A stretch of DNA of 64,000 nt from an uncultured Clostridia bacterium (GTDB lineage: Bacteria > Bacillota > Clostridia > Oscillospirales > Acutalibacteraceae): positions 1 through 64,000 of the forward strand of contig CANRNQ010000006.1 in NCBI GenBank assembly GCA_947632045.1, in the 5' to 3' direction. Positions 37,715-47,257 of this stretch are shown here, one piece after another (positions within the stretch are counted from its first letter, which is position 1; each line of letters opens with the position of its first letter). The notes below the pieces were generated by a model, which was not told the origin of the DNA, made no database searches, and was given only the letters and a program-made list of their open reading frames with translations. The position numbers and the translations under genes were made by a program.

Positions 37715-37730
37715 CGCCGCTCCGAGTTGA

Positions 37731-37961
37731 GGGCTGTCGCGAAATGCCGCGATAAGTCTGAGCGGAGTTAGGGGTTCGGGCGGCGACCTGCGCGGCTGCG
37801 CCGCGCCAAAATCGCGGCGGCGGGAGGCCGTGACTGTAAAAGCCCCAAAAGGCTTACCCGCCGCGATTTTCCGCACGCGTCCGCGCAGCGGACGCGTGCG
37901 GGTCGCCGCCCGAACCCGCTCCCATAAAAGCACCTTCCCAAAACGAGCCTCACGACAGCCC
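37731..37961. repeat. Cloverleaf-type palindromic element, copy B
   Basis: Outer arms GGGCTGTCGC (37731-37740) and CGACAGCCC (37953-37961) match copy A. The inner 17-bp perfect stem GGGTTCGGGCGGCGACC (37772-37788) pairs with 37901-37917. Three hairpins: H1 GCGCGGC-TGC-GCCGCGC (37790-37806), the exact reverse complement of H1 in copy A; H2 AAAATCGCGGCGG (37808-37820) with CCGCCGCGATTTT (37858-37870); H3 CCGCACGCGTCCGC-GCA and its complement (37871-37901), a perfect 14-bp stem. It occupies most of the 351-base gap between rsfS and leuS; no gene is seen there. Confidence 0.92.
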
Positions 37962-38065
37962 GACCCGCCCATGCGCTCGGCTGTCCTTTGATGAAATACG
38001 ACAATATAAAAACAAATAAACAAAGCAATATTATAAAGCAAGATTGAAAATCGGGGGGGATAATT

Positions 38066-40474
38066 TTGAAATACGACCACAAATCAATTGAAAAAAAATG
38101 GCAGAAAAAATGGGAGGAAGCAGGAGTTTTCCACGCGGAGGAAAACAGCGATAAGGAAAAATTCTACGCCCTTATCGAGTTCCCGTATCCGTCCGGACAG
38201 GGACTCCACGTCGGCCACCCAAGACCCTACACGGCGCTCGATACTGTGGCGAGAAAGCGCAGATTACAGGGCTATAACGTGCTCTATCCTATCGGCTGGG
38301 ACGCGTTCGGACTGCCAACGGAGAATTACGCGATAAAGAACCACATTCATCCGGAAATAGTTACCAAAAGGAACATAGCTCACTTTAAGGAGCAGATACA
38401 ATCTCTCGGCATTTCCTTTGACTGGAGCAGAGAAATAAATACGACTGATCCCGACTACTACAAATGGACGCAGTGGATATTCCTTAAGCTCTTCAAAAAG
38501 GGACTCGCATACAAAAAGGAAATGGCGGTCAACTGGTGTACCTCCTGTAAGTGCGTGCTTGCAAACGAGGAGGTAGTAAACGGAGTCTGCGAGCGCTGCG
38601 GCAGCGAGGTCGTAAGAAAGGTAAAGTCACAGTGGATGCTCAAAATCACCGAATACGCCGACAGGCTCATAGACGATCTCGAGCTTGTCGATTACCCCGA
38701 GAGAGTCAAGGCGCAGCAGAAAAACTGGATAGGCAGATCAACGGGAGCGGAGGTCGACTTTAAAACCTCGGCGGGGGATAAGCTGACGGTTTACACAACA
38801 AGACCCGATACGCTTTTCGGCGCTACATATATGGTAATCTCTCCCGAGCATCCCTATATTGAAAAATGGAGCGCTATCCTCTCAAATATGGACGAGATAC
38901 GCGCATACCAGAAGGAGGCGGCGCGAAAGTCCGACTTTGAAAGGACGGAGGTCGCCAAGGATAAAACGGGAGTAAAGCTGAGCGGCGTGACCGCGATAAA
39001 TCCCGTCAACGGCTCCGAAATTCCTATCTTTATCTCCGACTATGTGCTTGTGTCATACGGAACGGGCGCGATTATGGCTGTTCCGGCGCACGATACGCGC
39101 GACTGGGAGTTTGCTAAAAAATTCGACCTCCCGATAATAGAGGTAGTAAAGGGCGGCGATGTTCAAAAGGAGGCCTTTACCGACTGCGCAACGGGAATAA
39201 TGGTAAACTCCGGTATTCTCGACGGATTAAGCGTAGAGAACGCAAAGGCAAAAATCATCGACTGGCTCGTGGAAAACGGAGTGGGCAGACAAAAGGTGAA
39301 TTATAAGCTCCGCGATTGGGTGTTCTCACGCCAGCGCTATTGGGGCGAGCCTATACCGATCGTTCACTGTGATAAATGCGGATATGTCCCGCTCGACGAG
39401 AGCGAGCTGCCGCTGAGACTGCCGATGGTAGAATCATACGAGCCGACCGAAAACGGAGAGTCGCCGCTGGCGAATATAACCGACTGGGTGGAAACCACCT
39501 GTCCGCACTGCGGAGGCAAGGCGCACAGAGAAACGGATACAATGCCCCAGTGGGCAGGCTCATCGTGGTATTATCTCAGATATATGGACCCACACAACGA
39601 CAGTGCCTTAGCGTCCAAGGAGGCTCTCGAATATTGGTCGCCGGTCGATTGGTACAACGGCGGAATGGAGCATACTACGCTCCACCTGCTGTATAGCCGC
39701 TTCTGGCACAAGTTCCTTTACGACATAGGCGTTGTGCCGACGAAGGAGCCGTATGCAAAGAGGACAAGCCACGGTATGATACTCGGCGAAAACGGCGAGA
39801 AAATGAGCAAGTCGAGGGGCAACGTGGTAAATCCCGACGACATAGTAAACGAGTACGGCGCGGACACCATGCGCCTTTACGAGATGTTCATAGGCGACTT
39901 TGAAAAGGCCGCTCCGTGGAGCCCGTCGAGCATACGCGGCTGCCGCCGCTTCCTTGAAAGGTACTTCTCCTTGCAGGATATACTCACGGACGATGAAAAT
40001 TACAGCCCAAAGCTCGAGTCAGCCTTCCATAAGACCATCAAAAAGGTGTCGAACGACATTGAAAATATAAAATTCAACACCGCGATAGCAGCCTTAATGG
40101 CGCTTATAAACGACGTCGGCGCGGCGGGCAAAATAACCAAAAAGGAGCTTGCAACCTTTACAATACTGCTCAATCCCTTTGCTCCGCACATAACCGAGGA
40201 AATATGGAGCATATGCTCGCTCGGCGAGGGAATGGTCGCGCAGCAGACATGGCCCGAATACGACGAGAGCAAATGCCGAGAGGAGTCTGTTGAGATAGCG
40301 GTGCAGGTAAACGGCAAAATCAAGGCGAGGATCAATGTTCCCGCCGACTCCGACAAGGATACCCTGCTTTCGCTTGCAAAATCGGACGAGAGGATAGCTC
40401 CTCTGCTCGAAGGCAAAAACATATTAAAAGAAATATGCGTGCCCGGAAAGCTTGTCAATATTGTCGCAAAATAA
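38066..40474 (+). CDS. leuS: Leucyl-tRNA synthetase
   Basis: 802 residues. Class I synthetase that charges tRNA-Leu. The HIGH-type motif is HVGHPRPY near residue 50 and [10 protein letters not shown] lies near residue 580. The editing (CP1) domain has [19 protein letters not shown] and [19 protein letters not shown] zinc-type Cys cluster (CTSCKCVL...CERCGSEV) is near residue 155. TTG start at 38066 behind GGGGGGGA. No T-box is visible upstream, in contrast to alaS; copy B of the palindromic element lies there instead. Confidence 0.97.
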   Translation: MKYDHKSIEKKWQKKWEEAGVFHAEENSDKEKFYALIEFPYPSGQGLHVGHPRPYTALDTVARKRRLQGYNVLYPIGWDAFGLPTENYAIKNHIHPEIVTKRNIAHFKEQIQSLGISFDWSREINTTDPDYYKWTQWIFLKLFKKGLAYKKEMAVNWCTSCKCVLANEEVVNGVCERCGSEVVRKVKSQWMLKITEYADRLIDDLELVDYPERVKAQQKNWIGRSTGAEVDFKTSAGDKLTVYTTRPDTLFGATYMVISPEHPYIEKWSAILSNMDEIRAYQKEAARKSDFERTEVAKDKTGVKLSGVTAINPVNGSEIPIFISDYVLVSYGTGAIMAVPAHDTRDWEFAKKFDLPIIEVVKGGDVQKEAFTDCATGIMVNSGILDGLSVENAKAKIIDWLVENGVGRQKVNYKLRDWVFSRQRYWGEPIPIVHCDKCGYVPLDESELPLRLPMVESYEPTENGESPLANITDWVETTCPHCGGKAHRETDTMPQWAGSSWYYLRYMDPHNDSALASKEALEYWSPVDWYNGGMEHTTLHLLYSRFWHKFLYDIGVVPTKEPYAKRTSHGMILGENGEKMSKSRGNVVNPDDIVNEYGADTMRLYEMFIGDFEKAAPWSPSSIRGCRRFLERYFSLQDILTDDENYSPKLESAFHKTIKKVSNDIENIKFNTAIAALMALINDVGAAGKITKKELATFTILLNPFAPHITEEIWSICSLGEGMVAQQTWPEYDESKCREESVEIAVQVNGKIKARINVPADSDKDTLLSLAKSDERIAPLLEGKNILKEICVPGKLVNIVAK

Positions 40475-40511
40475 AAAACTGCAATTTGTGGTCGATTTGT
40501 GAATAATATGC

Positions 40512-40541
40512 TTGACATTTGCTGTAACAATATAGTATAAT
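40512..40541 (+). promoter_or_regulatory. Promoter of rpsU
   Basis: TTGACA (40512-40517), an 18-base spacer and TATAAT (40536-40541). Confidence 0.85.
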
Positions 40542-40597
40542 TTATGTTGCAATTATGCGATTAACCCCTGCCGAACGGCGGATGGGAGGGAAGATAG

Positions 40598-40774
40598 ATG
40601 GCAGAAATCAGAATTAAAGACAACGAGTCTTTGGAGAGCGCTCTCAGAAGATTTAAAAAGCAGTGCGCCAGAGCCGGTGTTATCGCTGAGGTTCGCAAAA
40701 GAGAAGCTTACGAAAAACCTTCTGTAAAGCGCAAGAAAAAGTCTGAAGCAGCTCGCAAGCGCAAATACAGATAA
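40598..40774 (+). CDS. rpsU: 30S ribosomal protein S21
   Basis: 58 residues: [19 protein letters not shown], then [23 protein letters not shown] and a basic tail ending KRKYR. This is the standard S21 sequence and length. Ribosome binding site GGGAGGG precedes the ATG. It has its own promoter and a strong terminator, so it is probably monocistronic. Confidence 0.97.
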   Translation: MAEIRIKDNESLESALRRFKKQCARAGVIAEVRKREAYEKPSVKRKKKSEAARKRKYR

Positions 40775-40808
40775 GCTACCGTCAGTTGCTTAATACTTAT
40801 TGAAAATC

Positions 40809-40837
40809 AAAAAGCAGGCTTTTGTGCCTGCTTTTTT
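40809..40837 (+). terminator. Terminator of rpsU
   Basis: AAAAAGCAGGC (40809-40819), a six-base loop and GCCTGCTTTTTT (40826-40837). This shows that the in-frame upstream extension of the next gene (from 40800) is not coding. Confidence 0.92.
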
Positions 40838-40874
40838 GAATATTCATTCAGAAAGTTCGGGGTTCGGTGCAGTA

Positions 40875-41378
40875 ATGAAAACCATATATCTTCCGTCAAT
40901 ATACAGCTTAACGCCTCAAATGCTAAACGGGCTCGGCGTTAAGTGCCTTTTTCTTGACGTTGACAACACCATAAAAAAGTATAATGATCCTGATCCGAGC
41001 GACAAAACAAGGAAATTTATCAAAAAATTAATTTCAGCCGAAATCGAGATCGTTCTCTGCTCAAATAACACAAGGAGCAGCGTAAAGCCCTTTGCGGATA
41101 AGCTCGGCTGTAAATTCGTTTCCTTTGCCTTGAAGCCGTCGCCGCTCGGAATGATACGCGCACAGCGCATAGCGCGGGTGCGGCACAATCAGATACTGCT
41201 TATAGGCGATCAGGTGTTCAACGATATACTGGCCGGCAAGCTGTACGGAATAAAAACAATGCTCGTCGACCCGATAGATCGGGAAAACGAGCCGTCAACC
41301 GTTACTCTGAGAAGAAAGCTGTTCAGATTTTTCGAAAGAAAGATCCGCGACAATGGAAATTTATTTAAGGAGGGATAA
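40875..41378 (+). CDS. YqeG-family HAD phosphatase
   Basis: 167 residues from ATG 40875. HAD IIIA type: CLFLDVDNTIKKYND nucleophile motif, IVLCSNNTRSSV Ser/Thr-type motif, FALKPSPLGMIRA with the Lys, and ILLIGDQVFNDILAGK acidic motif. The mitochondrial homologue is a phosphatidylglycerophosphate phosphatase; in Firmicutes the substrate is usually left open. It leads the short run yqeG-aroQ-pepP-efp. Confidence 0.9.
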   Translation: MKTIYLPSIYSLTPQMLNGLGVKCLFLDVDNTIKKYNDPDPSDKTRKFIKKLISAEIEIVLCSNNTRSSVKPFADKLGCKFVSFALKPSPLGMIRAQRIARVRHNQILLIGDQVFNDILAGKLYGIKTMLVDPIDRENEPSTVTLRRKLFRFFERKIRDNGNLFKEG

Positions 41379-41380
41379 AG

Positions 41381-41812
41381 ATGAAAAAAATACTTATTCT
41401 GCTCGGCCCTAATCTCAATATGGTCGGTATTCGCGAAAAAGGAATTTACGGCGAAGAAACGGCCGAGAGCATCGAGCAGGAGCTAAAAAAATATGCCGAA
41501 AACAAGGGCTTGGAGCTCGACGTGTTCCAAAGCAACAGCGAGGGCGCGCTAATAGATAAAATACATTCAGCCCTCGGCAAATACGACGGCGTTGTCTTAA
41601 ACGCGGGGGCGTACACTCATTACAGCTACGCCATACGCGACGCTATCGCAAGCGTAAGGTCGGTTCCCTTTGTCGAGGTGCATATGTCAAATATCCACGC
41701 AAGGGAGGAGTTTCGGCACAAATCCGTAATAGCGCCGGAATGTGTCGGACAAATCGCAGGCTTCGGCAAAAATGTTTACTTTCTCGGCATAGAAGCCCTG
41801 CTTATGATGTGA
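41381..41812 (+). CDS. aroQ: 3-dehydroquinate dehydratase, type II
   Basis: 143 residues. Shikimate pathway step from dehydroquinate to dehydroshikimate. Hallmarks: LLGPNLNMVGIREKGIYG with the catalytic Tyr, FQSNSEGALIDKIHSA, VLNAGAYTHYSYAIRDAI, and VEVHMSNIHAREEFRHKSVI with the catalytic His. Separated from yqeG by two bases. Confidence 0.96.
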   Translation: MKKILILLGPNLNMVGIREKGIYGEETAESIEQELKKYAENKGLELDVFQSNSEGALIDKIHSALGKYDGVVLNAGAYTHYSYAIRDAIASVRSVPFVEVHMSNIHAREEFRHKSVIAPECVGQIAGFGKNVYFLGIEALLMM

Positions 41813-41819
41813 GGTCGCC

Positions 41820-42896
41820 ATGGAACACAGAATAAAAAAAATACGCGCCGCCCTTACCGAGGCGGGCGAGGCGGCAATAATTCTTTCGGACAATAACAGG
41901 CTTTATCTAACGGGCTTTAAATCCTCGGCGGGGCTTGTGCTGATAACGAGGACGAGCGCTTATCTGATAGTGGATTTCCGCTACGGCGAGGCGGCTCAAA
42001 AAAAGGTAAAGCATATGGACGTAGTCGTCTATGAACGCCTTGGCGATACGCTCATATCCCTTATAAAAAAGCACAGGGTAAAGAAGATATACTTTGAAAA
42101 CGAGGGCATTACCCTGAAGCAGGCGGATAGATATAAGAAAATATTGAAGGAATGTGAGGCAAAAGCGTCGTTCACGACTTATCTCGACAACGTGATAAAT
42201 AACCTCAGAATAATCAAAACGGACGACGAGATAAAAAAGCTCGAAAAGGCGCAGAGGATAACCGAGAGCGCATACACCGAGGTGCTGAATTATTTAAAGC
42301 CCGGAGTGAAGGAGAGAGATATAGCCCTCGAGCTCGAGTATCTTATGAGAAAAAAGGGAGCGGACGGTATTTCCTTCGATTTGATAACGATAACCGGCAA
42401 AAACACGTCGCTGCCTCACGGGGTACCGGGGAATAACGTCGTAAAGAGCGGCGATTTTTTCACAATGGACATAGGCGCGCTCTTTGACGGCTACCACAGC
42501 GATATGACGAGAACGGTCGCGGTCGGAGCGGTCAGCGAGGAGCAGGAGAAAATCTATAATATAGTTTTGACGGCTCAGCTTGCGGCACTGAAAAAAATAA
42601 AACCGGGAGTGACCTGCGGCAGCGTTGACAAAACCGCAAGGGATATAATCTCGGACGCGGGCTACGGCGAGTGCTTCGGGCACTCAACAGGCCACGGCGT
42701 GGGTCTTGATATTCACGAAAGCCCGACTGTGACTGTTAAAAACGACAAAATACTCAGCGCCGGCATGGTTATAACCTGCGAGCCGGGAATATATCTTCCG
42801 AATAAATTCGGCGTAAGGATAGAGGATATGGTGCTTGTGACGGAAAAGGGCTTCAAAAATTTTGCAAAGCTCACAAAGGAGCTCATAATTATTTAA
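41820..42896 (+). CDS. Xaa-Pro aminopeptidase (M24 family)
   Basis: 358 residues. A creatinase-like N-terminal domain (1-120) is followed by the pita-bread catalytic domain. Dinuclear metal ligands are visible: the Asp pair in FFTMDIGALFDGYHSDMTRT, His in GHSTGHGVGLDIHE, Glu in ITCEPGIY and Glu in VRIEDMVLV. It removes N-terminal residues before proline. Upstream of efp, a pairing very common in Firmicutes. Confidence 0.94.
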   Translation: MEHRIKKIRAALTEAGEAAIILSDNNRLYLTGFKSSAGLVLITRTSAYLIVDFRYGEAAQKKVKHMDVVVYERLGDTLISLIKKHRVKKIYFENEGITLKQADRYKKILKECEAKASFTTYLDNVINNLRIIKTDDEIKKLEKAQRITESAYTEVLNYLKPGVKERDIALELEYLMRKKGADGISFDLITITGKNTSLPHGVPGNNVVKSGDFFTMDIGALFDGYHSDMTRTVAVGAVSEEQEKIYNIVLTAQLAALKKIKPGVTCGSVDKTARDIISDAGYGECFGHSTGHGVGLDIHESPTVTVKNDKILSAGMVITCEPGIYLPNKFGVRIEDMVLVTEKGFKNFAKLTKELIII

Positions 42897-42913
42897 GATA
42901 TTGCTCCAAACGG

Positions 42914-42942
42914 TTGATTTTTCCGTTTGAATTTTGTATAAT
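42914..42942 (+). promoter_or_regulatory. Promoter of efp
   Basis: TTGATT (42914-42919), a 17-base spacer and TATAAT (42937-42942). AAACGG/CCGTTT (42908-42913 and 42923-42928) overlaps it and may be a weak end signal for the peptidase gene. Confidence 0.75.
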
Positions 42943-42999
42943 AAATTAAGTTAATGGCGCGATTGATTTAATCGCCAATAATAACAGGAGGAAAAATTT

Positions 43000-43560
43000 A
43001 TGATTTCAGCAGGAGATTTCAGAAACGGCGTAACCTTTGAAATGGACGGGCAGGTCGTTTCGATTATTGAATTTCAGCACGTTAAGCCGGGCAAGGGCGC
43101 TGCCTTTGTTCGCACAAAGATCAGAAATGTAATTACGGGAGCGGTTGTCGAAAAAACCTTTAACCCCAACGACAAGTATCCAACCGCATATATCGAGAGA
43201 AAGGATATGGAGTATCTCTATAACGACGGCGATCTTTACTACTTCATGGACAGCGAAACATACGAGCAGACTCCAATCGGCAAGGCGGTTCTCGGCGACA
43301 GCTTTAAGTTCGTCAAGGAGAACATGACCTGCAAGATACTATCATATAAGGGCAACGTCTTCGGCGTAGAGCCGCCTAACTTTGTGGTTTTAGAGGTTAC
43401 CGAAACCGAGCCGGGCGTAAAGGGCGATACCGCCACCAACGTTACAAAGCCGGCGGTCGTTGAAACCGGTGCCGAGATAAAGGTTCCTATCTTTATCAAC
43501 GAGGGCGACAAGATAGAGATCGACACGCGCACAGGCGAATATATGTCGCGCGCTAATTAA
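43000..43560 (+). CDS. efp: Elongation factor P
   Basis: 186 residues with three beta-barrel domains. It relieves ribosome stalling at polyproline. Start [43 protein letters not shown] contains the loop PGKGAA where the modified residue sits (Lys). The C-terminus [16 protein letters not shown] is family-typical. GGAGG precedes the ATG. Confidence 0.98.
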   Translation: MISAGDFRNGVTFEMDGQVVSIIEFQHVKPGKGAAFVRTKIRNVITGAVVEKTFNPNDKYPTAYIERKDMEYLYNDGDLYYFMDSETYEQTPIGKAVLGDSFKFVKENMTCKILSYKGNVFGVEPPNFVVLEVTETEPGVKGDTATNVTKPAVVETGAEIKVPIFINEGDKIEIDTRTGEYMSRAN

Positions 43561-43572
43561 GGAGAATAGATT

Positions 43573-44034
43573 ATGACTTTAACTGAAAAGGCTGCGTATA
43601 TCAGAGGGTTGGCAGACGGCTTGAAGCTCGACGAGAGCAAGGACGAAACCAAACTCCTCAAGTCGATTATTGATTTTCTCAGCGATATGGCTATGACTGT
43701 CGACGATATAGAGAGCATAACCGACGAGCTTTCCGATACCGTTGATGAAATCGACGAGGCCGTTGCCGATATCGAGGACGAGCTTTACGGCGAGTCGGAC
43801 GATTGCGATTATGACGAGTGCGACTGCTGCGACGATTGCGACGACGGCGAGGACGTTTATTACGAGGTCACCTGCCCGAGCTGCGGTGAGGTGATCAATA
43901 TCGAAGAAGACGTTCTACTCTGCGGCGAAACAAAATGTCCCAAGTGCGGCGAAGCGCTCGAGTTTGATTTTTCCGATATTATGGACGACTGCGACGACTG
44001 CGACTGTGAAGAGTGCGGTCACGAGCACAAATAG
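43573..44034 (+). CDS. CD1247-type acidic, Cys-rich zinc-ribbon protein
   Basis: 153 residues. An N-terminal helical domain (LTEKAAYIRGLADGLKLDESKDETKLL) of the kind named after Clostridioides CD1247 is followed by a heptad-like acidic stretch. Then comes an Asp/Cys run (DDCDYDECDCCDDCDDGED), a zinc ribbon (CPSCGEVI...CPKCGEAL) and a second Asp/Cys-rich tail (DDCDDCDCEECGHEHK). It is co-transcribed with efp (12-base gap). Function unknown; the composition suggests metal binding. Confidence 0.75.
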   Translation: MTLTEKAAYIRGLADGLKLDESKDETKLLKSIIDFLSDMAMTVDDIESITDELSDTVDEIDEAVADIEDELYGESDDCDYDECDCCDDCDDGEDVYYEVTCPSCGEVINIEEDVLLCGETKCPKCGEALEFDFSDIMDDCDDCDCEECGHEHK

Positions 44035-44070
44035 GAAAATATCAAATTTTAATTTTTCACAGTAAATTTT

Positions 44071-44107
44071 ACACCGTATGTGCTTAATTGTGCATACGGT
44101 GTTTTTA
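44071..44107 (+). terminator. Terminator of the efp operon
   Basis: ACACCGTATG (44071-44080) and CATACGGTGT (44093-44102), then a run of T. Confidence 0.88.
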
Positions 44108-44159
44108 AAAAAATTGAACCGCAATCAGTCGCCATATAGGAGCGATCCTTGCGGTTCAA
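44107..44159 (-). terminator. Terminator of the minus-strand gene at 44188
   Basis: TTGAACCGCAA (44114-44124) and TTGCGGTTCAA (44149-44159), an 11-bp perfect stem. On the minus strand it is followed by seven T residues. It faces the efp-operon terminator, separating two convergent units. Confidence 0.85.
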
Positions 44160-44187
44160 GAAATATATAGAGAAAAATATTTTTTTA

Positions 44188-45186
44188 TTATACGTTTGCG
44201 GGGCCAAGTGAAATTATCATATTAATAACGGCCATTGTCACCGCAGCGCACAAGGTGCTTGTTTCCTCACCAAATTGATCCGAAGCCTTTGCAAGGCTCG
44301 CATATTCGTCAAGAACGATCAAAGCGCTGTGCATTAATCTGCGCCGCGGGAGCAGCTTGGGGTCTATAAGCTTTGAACCTGTAATGGCGTTGCCGAAGCC
44401 CTGCACGGTCATTAAATAGGCGTTGACCTCAAGAGTGTCGTTTACTATGCGCTCTATCTCAAAGCCGCTCAAGGCGAGGGCGGCAAAAACGGACAAATCA
44501 ATTCCGGTCGTGAGCTTGTAACCGTGACTCTTGAGCGAATTTATGACGGAGAGCGTTTTTTTAGTGATTTCGATTTCGTCCCTGTCGCTCAGGGCGAGGA
44601 CGTTTGAAACGGCCTGATTGGTATTCCCGGTATTCATTTCGCCCTTTAAGAGCTCAAAGCATTTTTCAGATTTATTGATAATCTCGTCGTCGTCTTTGCC
44701 CGATAAAGCAAATTGCACCGCCGTTATACATTCGCCGGACGAGGTGAGGAAGAAGTGGTTTTTTTTCATCATATCAAAAACCCTTCTCGTGTGCATAGTG
44801 GTTTCGGCGTATTTTTCGGCATTGGAATATTTCACTATAAGATACGCCGCAAGAGTAAGAGAGGCCGACGGAGAGAAAAATTCTTTCAAAAAGCCATAAA
44901 CGGCGCGTAAAAGCAAAAATGTATTTGCCGGCTCCTGCTCCATTGAAATAAGAGTGGCAAGAGCGGTGGTGGTCGTGATGTTTCTGAAGTTTGAGAAAAA
45001 GCTCGTGCTGTCCTTTATTATATCCTTTGAGGTCTTAATTCTTTGCGGGTCTATCTCAATGCCCTTTCCGGTGTATATGTTAGCGCAAAGAGCATAAAGA
45101 TGCGACGCTTCCCAGCGGAAATTTTCCCGCATCATCTCGAGGTTCTTAACAAAAAGCTCGCATCTTGAAAGCATTTTTTCGGTCAT
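44188..45186 (-). CDS. DUF4003-like protein of unknown function
   Basis: 332 residues from the ATG at 45186 (MTEKMLSRCE...); a TTG at 45213 would add nine residues. All-helical, no signal peptide or clear membrane segment. Blocks such as FRWEASHLYALCANIYTGKG, TALATLISMEQEP, AAYLIVKYS and DLSVFAALALSG look like the DUF4003 family of Firmicutes, assigned from memory. No catalytic motif is visible. Transcribed after phosphoglucomutase but separated by a terminator. Confidence 0.6.
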   Translation of the reverse strand: MTEKMLSRCELFVKNLEMMRENFRWEASHLYALCANIYTGKGIEIDPQRIKTSKDIIKDSTSFFSNFRNITTTTALATLISMEQEPANTFLLLRAVYGFLKEFFSPSASLTLAAYLIVKYSNAEKYAETTMHTRRVFDMMKKNHFFLTSSGECITAVQFALSGKDDDEIINKSEKCFELLKGEMNTGNTNQAVSNVLALSDRDEIEITKKTLSVINSLKSHGYKLTTGIDLSVFAALALSGFEIERIVNDTLEVNAYLMTVQGFGNAITGSKLIDPKLLPRRRLMHSALIVLDEYASLAKASDQFGEETSTLCAAVTMAVINMIISLGPANV

Positions 45187-45225
45187 TGGAATCGATCGCT
45201 CCCGTAATATCAATTATTTGTATTT

Positions 45226-45255
45226 AAAAGCGGCGCAGCAATCTGCGCCGCTTTT
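45226..45255 (-). terminator. Terminator of phosphoglucomutase
   Basis: AAAAGCGGCGCAG (45226-45238) and CTGCGCCGCTTTT (45243-45255), a perfect 13-bp stem with a four-base loop. It ends in T-runs on either strand. Confidence 0.92.
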
Positions 45256-45264
45256 ACCGTTAAT

Positions 45265-46977
45265 TTAACATACTCCCATAAGGGCCTCGCCCGATTTTGC
45301 AAGCCCTTCGGTGAGCTCGCGAGCGTTTTCGGCGCTGCTGCCGACGGCGGTAACATAAAGCTTGATTTTAGGCTCGGTTCCGCTCGGACGGACTATAACC
45401 GCGTTTTCTCCGTCGAGGAAGAAAGCGATAACGTTTGATTTGGGAAGAGTTATTTCGGATTTTTCACCGGTACTGATATCGGTGCTTACGCTCTCCAAAT
45501 AATCGTCGACGCTTAAAACCTTAAAGCCGCCGATTTCGCCCGGTGTGTTTTCTCTCAGACTCGTCATTATTTCCTGCATTTTTTTCATTCCCTCAGCTCC
45601 CTCAAAGCCGAAGTTTAAAGTGGTGTTGAGATAATACCCGTACTCCTCGTACATCTCGTCGATCACCTGAGAAAGAGTCTTGCCCTGCTTTTTGTAGTAC
45701 GCGGCCATCTCGCAGATGAGCATAGAGGCGACGACGGCGTCCTTATCGCGCACATAGGTTCCGGCGAGATAACCGTAGCTTTCCTCAAAGCCGAAAACAT
45801 ATCTGTTCTCCTCGCCCTTTCTTTCAAGGCCGAGGATCTGATCGCCGATATACTTAAAGCCGGTCAGAACATTCCTGAGCTCAGCGCCGTACTTTTCGCA
45901 GAGCTTGTTTATCATAATGCTCGTCACTATTGTTTTGACTATTATCGGCTTCTCGGGAAGAGTGCCGAGAGCCTTTCTTTGCGAGAGTATATAATCCGTA
46001 AGCATAATGCCAGTTTCGTTGCCCGTTATAAGGCGATAGCTATCGCCGTCCTTTGCGGCTATGCCTACGCGGTCGCTGTCGGGGTCGGTCGCAAGAAGAA
46101 GGTCGGGCTTTTCGCTTTCGCACAAATCAAGGCCGAGCTGCAAGGCCTCCTTGATTTCGGGATTAGGATAGGGGCAGGTGGTGAAATTGCCGTCGGGCAT
46201 TTCCTGCTCCTTTACTATAACAACGTCTTTTACGCCGATGCGGTCGAGAATAGCCCTGACAGGCTTGTTGCCCGCGCCGTTTAGAGGAGTATATACGACC
46301 TTCAAATCCGCGCATATATCCTTGTGTATTTGCTGCTCCTGAACGCGGTCGAGATAAATCTCGTAAACGCTGTCATTTACATACTCAATGCTTCCGCTTT
46401 TGACCGCGTCGTCAAAATCCGCAAGCTTAACGTCGTCAAAGCAGTCGGTTTTTTGAATTTCCGAATAAACGGCATTGGCTCCGTCGTCGGTCATCTGGCA
46501 GCCGTCGTCGCCGTAGCATTTGTATCCGTTGTATTTTGCCGGATTATGGCTTGCGGTGACCATAATACCGCTTTGACATTTAAGCTCGCGCACGAGAAAC
46601 GAGAGCACGGGAGTAGGCTCAAGCTCAGCCGTAAGATACACCTTTATACCATTTCCGGCTAAAACCCTTGCGGCCTCCTTGGCAAACAGCTCGCCCTTTA
46701 TTCTCGAGTCATGCGTTATTGCAACAGCCGATTTTTTATATTTTTTGTTAAGATAATTGGCAAGCCCCTGGGTCGCATGGCGCACCGTGTATATATTCAT
46801 TCTGTTTGTGCCCGCTCCGAGAACGCCGCGCAGTCCGGCAGTGCCGAACTCAAGGCTGCGGTAGAAGCGGTCGTATATTCCGTCTTTATCGTTTTCAATG
46901 GAGTTAAGCTCGTTAAGCAGATCTTTATCCTCTGTCGCCTTTGCTTTCCACAAATCAAAAAGTTCATTTACTTTCAT
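45265..46977 (-). CDS. Phosphoglucomutase / phosphomannomutase
   Basis: 570 residues from the ATG at 46977 (MKVNELFDLWKAKA), chosen because GGGGTG lies seven bases upstream; the in-frame extension to 47037 is noncoding. Alpha-D-phosphohexomutase family: phosphoserine loop TASHNPAKYNGYK, metal loop ATDPDSDRVGIA, sugar-binding GFEESYGYL and phosphate-binding RPSGTEPKIKLYV. It interconverts glucose-1- and glucose-6-phosphate. The length matches the PgcA-type enzymes of Firmicutes. Has its own promoter and terminator. Confidence 0.95.
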   Translation of the reverse strand: MKVNELFDLWKAKATEDKDLLNELNSIENDKDGIYDRFYRSLEFGTAGLRGVLGAGTNRMNIYTVRHATQGLANYLNKKYKKSAVAITHDSRIKGELFAKEAARVLAGNGIKVYLTAELEPTPVLSFLVRELKCQSGIMVTASHNPAKYNGYKCYGDDGCQMTDDGANAVYSEIQKTDCFDDVKLADFDDAVKSGSIEYVNDSVYEIYLDRVQEQQIHKDICADLKVVYTPLNGAGNKPVRAILDRIGVKDVVIVKEQEMPDGNFTTCPYPNPEIKEALQLGLDLCESEKPDLLLATDPDSDRVGIAAKDGDSYRLITGNETGIMLTDYILSQRKALGTLPEKPIIVKTIVTSIMINKLCEKYGAELRNVLTGFKYIGDQILGLERKGEENRYVFGFEESYGYLAGTYVRDKDAVVASMLICEMAAYYKKQGKTLSQVIDEMYEEYGYYLNTTLNFGFEGAEGMKKMQEIMTSLRENTPGEIGGFKVLSVDDYLESVSTDISTGEKSEITLPKSNVIAFFLDGENAVIVRPSGTEPKIKLYVTAVGSSAENARELTEGLAKSGEALMGVC

Positions 46978-47041
46978 TTTAATCACCCCAATAAAATTCA
47001 TATGCATTTTATAAAACAAAGTCAATCGCTTAATCATCTAA

Positions 47042-47070
47042 ATTATACCATACGGGTAGTTAAAATACAA
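47042..47070 (-). promoter_or_regulatory. Promoter of phosphoglucomutase
   Basis: On the minus strand: TTGTAT (47070-47065), a 17-base spacer and TATAAT (47047-47042). Confidence 0.75.
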
Positions 47071-47171
47071 ATTACAAAACTGACTAAATTTGTAAGAATT
47101 GAGGCCTGATGTAATAGCTATTATGCTTAAGATTGTAAATTTATCGTGAACTGAATTGATATTTTTTCATT

Positions 47172-47199
47172 TTGCTTGTTTTAATCCGCAAATTATAGT
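47172..47199 (+). promoter_or_regulatory. Putative promoter for the membrane protein at 47258
   Basis: TTGCTT (47172-47177), a 16-base spacer and TATAGT (47194-47199). Confidence 0.5.
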
Positions 47200-47257
47200 A
47201 AAATAATGAGGTGTATTTAAAAGACGATTTATATAAAATCACATGGGAGGAATCAAA

